DNA from: an uncultured Lachnospiraceae bacterium
Lineage (GTDB): Bacteria; Bacillota; Clostridia; Lachnospirales; Lachnospiraceae
Reading direction: 5' to 3'
Assembly: GCA_947166195.1 (NCBI GenBank)
Contig: CAMVDF010000003.1
Coordinates: 1-35,196 of the forward strand
DNA length: 35,196 nucleotides
The notes under the pieces were generated by a model. It was not told where the DNA came from, did no database searches, and worked only from the letters and a program-made list of their open reading frames with translations. Shown one piece after another: positions 32,831-35,196 of the stretch (position 1 is its first letter; each line of letters starts with the position of its first letter). The position numbers were made by a program, and so were the translations under genes.

Positions 32831-34138
32831 ATGTGGGCATATGAAAGTGTTTTTTATCAGATCTACCCGCTGGGAATGACGGGGGCACCTTTTGAAAACG
32901 ACGGGGTGCAGGAACACAGGATATTACGGGTCATTGACTGGATCCCCCATCTGAAAAAGCTTGGCATCACGGCTGTTTATTTTTCTCCCGTGTTCGAGTC
33001 GGATACCCATGGCTACAATACGCGTGATTACGGGAAGATAGACGTGAGGCTGGGAACGAATGAGGATTTCGGAAAGGTCTGCGATGCTCTTCACGAGAAA
33101 GATATAAAGGTGGTACTTGACGGGGTCTTTAACCATGTTGGAAGAGGCTTCTGGGCATTTCAGGATGTGCTGAAAAACAGGGAAGGATCAGCCTATAAGG
33201 ATTGGTTTAACATCAATTTCGGCGGAAATTCGAACTATAATGACGGACTTTGGTATGAAGGCTGGGAAGGAAATTTCGATCTTGTAAAGCTGAACCTGAG
33301 GAATCCGGCAGTTTACGATCATATTTTTGATAATGTAAAGAACTGGGTCAGGGAGTTTGATATAGACGGTCTGAGGCTTGATGTGGCGTACTGTCTGGAC
33401 CTTGATTTTCTGAAAAACCTCAGGAATACGGTCAATTCCCTGAAGGAGGATTTCTTCCTTGTGGGAGAGTGCCTGCACGGGGACTATAACCGCTGGATGA
33501 ATGATGAAATGTGCCACAGCGTGACGAATTATGAGTGCTACAAGGGACTGTATTCAAGCTTTAACAGCATGAACATGTTTGAGATAGTACACTCACTGAA
33601 GCGCCAGTTCGGGCCTGAACAGTGGACTTTGTACAAGGGAAAGCATTTATTATCCTTCGTGGACAATCACGATGTGACAAGGGTTGCTTCGATCCTGCAG
33701 AATGAAAGGCACCTGAAGCCCATATATACGCTTCTTTTCGGGATGCCGGGCATACCGATAGTTTATTACGGAAGCGAATGGGGAGTAAAGGGTGACAAAT
33801 CCCAGGGGGACCCGGCTCTGCGGCCTGAAATAGAAAAGCCTGAGTGGAATGAGCTGACAGACCACATAGCGGGGCTCTGCAAGGCGAGAAAAGAATCAAA
33901 GGCGCTTTCCTACGGCAATTTCACCGATCTGGTGCTCACGAACCGGCAGTGCATCTTTGAAAGAGAATGTGATGATGACAGGGTGATGGTGGCCATAAAT
34001 GCGGATGAAAACGAGTTCAGGGCCGATTTCAACGCAAGAGCGGGCCGCGCTCATGACCTGATAACGGGAGAAACCGTTGATTTCGGCGGAGGTCTGGTGA
34101 TACCGCCGTATACAGGCTATATACTGCAGCCCTATTGA
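32831..34138 (+). CDS. GH13 alpha-amylase-family enzyme, intracellular
   Basis: A 435-residue enzyme without signal peptide that should act on alpha-glucans or maltodextrins inside the cell. The (beta/alpha)8 barrel signatures are present: VYFSPVFESDTHGYNTRDY (region I approach), VVLDGVFNHVG, GLRLDVAYCLD with nucleophile Asp184, FFLVGECLHGDYN with acid/base Glu213, and FVDNHDVTRV with Asp281. The start MWAYESVFYQIYPLGMTGAP resembles cyclomaltodextrinase/neopullulanase-like enzymes but lacks their N-terminal domain. A short beta domain ends the protein. AAAGGAG lies 10 bases before the ATG. Exact specificity cannot be read. It is isolated from other carbohydrate genes. Confidence 0.93.
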   Translation: MWAYESVFYQIYPLGMTGAPFENDGVQEHRILRVIDWIPHLKKLGITAVYFSPVFESDTHGYNTRDYGKIDVRLGTNEDFGKVCDALHEKDIKVVLDGVFNHVGRGFWAFQDVLKNREGSAYKDWFNINFGGNSNYNDGLWYEGWEGNFDLVKLNLRNPAVYDHIFDNVKNWVREFDIDGLRLDVAYCLDLDFLKNLRNTVNSLKEDFFLVGECLHGDYNRWMNDEMCHSVTNYECYKGLYSSFNSMNMFEIVHSLKRQFGPEQWTLYKGKHLLSFVDNHDVTRVASILQNERHLKPIYTLLFGMPGIPIVYYGSEWGVKGDKSQGDPALRPEIEKPEWNELTDHIAGLCKARKESKALSYGNFTDLVLTNRQCIFERECDDDRVMVAINADENEFRADFNARAGRAHDLITGETVDFGGGLVIPPYTGYILQPY

Positions 34139-34147
34139 TTATGATGA

Positions 34148-34167
34148 AAGCCTGAAAATGCAGGCTT
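34148..34167 (+). other. Hairpin after the GH13 gene
   Basis: AAGCCTG (34148-34154) pairs perfectly with CAGGCTT (34161-34167) around a 6-base loop, 9 bases after the stop codon. No T-run follows on the forward strand, so it is at best a weak terminator or an mRNA 3' end stabiliser. Confidence 0.4.
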
Positions 34168-34227
34168 GATGCGAAGATCAGAGGAGAAGACCGGGATTTT
34201 TGCGTACAGTTAACATAATTTTTCAAA

Positions 34228-35196
34228 ATGATAGAGATATTCGATAATACGGGACAATATGAATATGAGATCCATTCTCTGACAAAGGCATTTTTCCCTG
34301 AGGAAGAGATAAAGGTTACGGAGGCGATAAGGCAGGAAAACAGTGAAACCTGCCTTATTTACTGCTTTTCGGAGGGAGAGAAAAGGAAGGTAAAGGTGTC
34401 GGCCGGTGACAGGGATGATTTCAAAAGATCCCTTTATGATGAGCTTTCGCTGATGACGGGAAAGAAGCTGCCATGGGGGTCGCTGACCGGTATCAGACCG
34501 GTCAGGCTGGCAGTCAGAAGGCTTGAAAAGGGTATGGATACCCGGGAGACGGCGGATGCGATGATGTCAGACTACCGTGTGAGCAGGGAGAAGGCGCTTC
34601 TTGCGGTCGAGATAGCCGAAAGGGAGAAAAAGATCCTGGCTGGGCTTGACAGGGGAAACTGCAGCCTCTATGTGAACATACCCTTCTGCCCTACAACCTG
34701 CATGTACTGTTCCTTTACTTCAAACAGGGTTGGAAAGGACAGGGAGAAGGTGAGAAGCTACCTCTCGGCCCTTTTCAGGGAGATGGAGGCTGTATCCCCG
34801 CTGTTTGCCGGCAGGATCATCGATACGGTCTATATCGGAGGAGGTACGCCGACCACCCTTGAACCGGTGGAACTTGAAGAACTTCTGGAAAGGGTATGGG
34901 GTCTGTTTAACTTATGTAAACTAAAGGAATTTACGGTCGAAGCAGGACGCCCTGATACCGTAACACGCGAAAAACTGCGGGTTTTGAAGCGGAACGGGGT
35001 ATCCAGGATATCTATAAATCCTCAGACTATGAACGAAAATACCCTCAGGGTGATAGGAAGGGCGCACACCACGGAGGATATAATAAGGGCGTTTGGCCTG
35101 GCGCGGGAGGAGGGCTTTGATAATATAAACATGGATCTGATCCTTGGACTTCCGCAGGAGACCGTAAAGGAAGTGGAATACACCCTTCAACGGGTA
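34228..35196 (+). CDS. hemZ: HemZ-type radical SAM protein (coproporphyrinogen dehydrogenase-like), 3' end off the window
   Basis: The frame is open from 34228 to the window edge, 323 codons visible. It starts MIEIFDNTGQYEYEIHSL, the pattern I expect for Clostridial HemZ. LPWGSLTGIRPVRLA is the HemZ hallmark, NIPFCPTTCMYCSFTS holds the radical SAM cluster (C-x3-C-x2-C), and YIGGGTPTTL plus EFTVEAGRPDT follow. The family resembles oxygen-independent coproporphyrinogen III oxidase, but many members lack a proven heme role, and no other heme gene is here. No Shine-Dalgarno precedes the ATG, and an in-frame TAA at 34216-34218 rules out a longer protein. The codons around 34910-34922 use TTA and CTA, which look uncommon here, and match the repeat found after radA. 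Confidence 0.93.
   Translation, partial: MIEIFDNTGQYEYEIHSLTKAFFPEEEIKVTEAIRQENSETCLIYCFSEGEKRKVKVSAGDRDDFKRSLYDELSLMTGKKLPWGSLTGIRPVRLAVRRLEKGMDTRETADAMMSDYRVSREKALLAVEIAEREKKILAGLDRGNCSLYVNIPFCPTTCMYCSFTSNRVGKDREKVRSYLSALFREMEAVSPLFAGRIIDTVYIGGGTPTTLEPVELEELLERVWGLFNLCKLKEFTVEAGRPDTVTREKLRVLKRNGVSRISINPQTMNENTLRVIGRAHTTEDIIRAFGLAREEGFDNINMDLILGLPQETVKEVEYTLQRV
34910..34922 (+). repeat. Copy of the TTATGTAAAC repeat inside hemZ
   Basis: ACTTATGTAAACT is identical over 13 bases to the first copy of the array after radA (24707-24719). With the preceding GTTTA it makes an imperfect inverted repeat (GTTTA/TAAAC). It may be chance. Confidence 0.4.

Overview
The window reads as ordinary chromosome from a Gram-positive anaerobe of the class Clostridia, most likely a Lachnospiraceae-type bacterium. 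The grounds are: Shine-Dalgarno-rich starts, mid-range GC, heavy use of AGG (Arg) and ATA (Ile) codons, a meso-DAP pathway gene (dapF), a ClpC ATPase, a HemZ-type radical SAM protein, an N-terminal SEC-C methionine aminopeptidase, and a small protein of a type I associate with Lachnospiraceae (sometimes labelled endosialidase). This placement is inference from gene content. I see no rRNA, tRNA, insertion sequence, prophage or CRISPR array.

Left part (1-5919), surface polymers and secreted quality control: the 3' part of a polyprenyl-phosphate sugar transferase; a reverse-strand LytR-CpsA-Psr protein plus family 2 glycosyltransferase operon; an orphan PotD-like lipoprotein with a twin-hairpin 5' leader; and a membrane-anchored HtrA protease. 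Divergent sigma-A promoters lie between the LCP and PotD genes.

Reverse-strand block (5922-12809): a tightly packed five-gene operon reads clpX (with a long acidic linker), an LspA-like protein with Asp to Glu at a catalytic position, a divergent carbamate kinase, an MBOAT acyltransferase and an SGNH-like partner. It starts at a good promoter with a perfect 16-bp palindrome across the expected transcription start. A separate COG2509-type FAD dehydrogenase lies upstream.

Centre (12810-24661), cell wall and proteostasis: a 1485-residue secreted amidase, a lipoprotein and a DigH/YngK-like glycoside hydrolase form an apparent peptidoglycan-remodelling operon behind a structured leader. Then come dapF, clpC, a small conserved protein, a strong intrinsic terminator and radA. 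Three direct copies of TTATGTAAAC at 21-22 bp spacing follow radA.

Right part (24769-35196): divergent small membrane proteins, then a housekeeping run of guaB, an ABC-2-like permease, a SEC-C methionine aminopeptidase, asnA and a RecB/Cas4-like nuclease-helicase fusion of the DinG/XPD type. A GH13 amylase-family enzyme follows, then hemZ, which runs off the right edge. No wholly new defence or mobile system is evident. The most unusual items are the clpX to SGNH operon with its altered active-site motifs, the amidase-DigH module, the phased repeat array, and several untypical leaders and starts.
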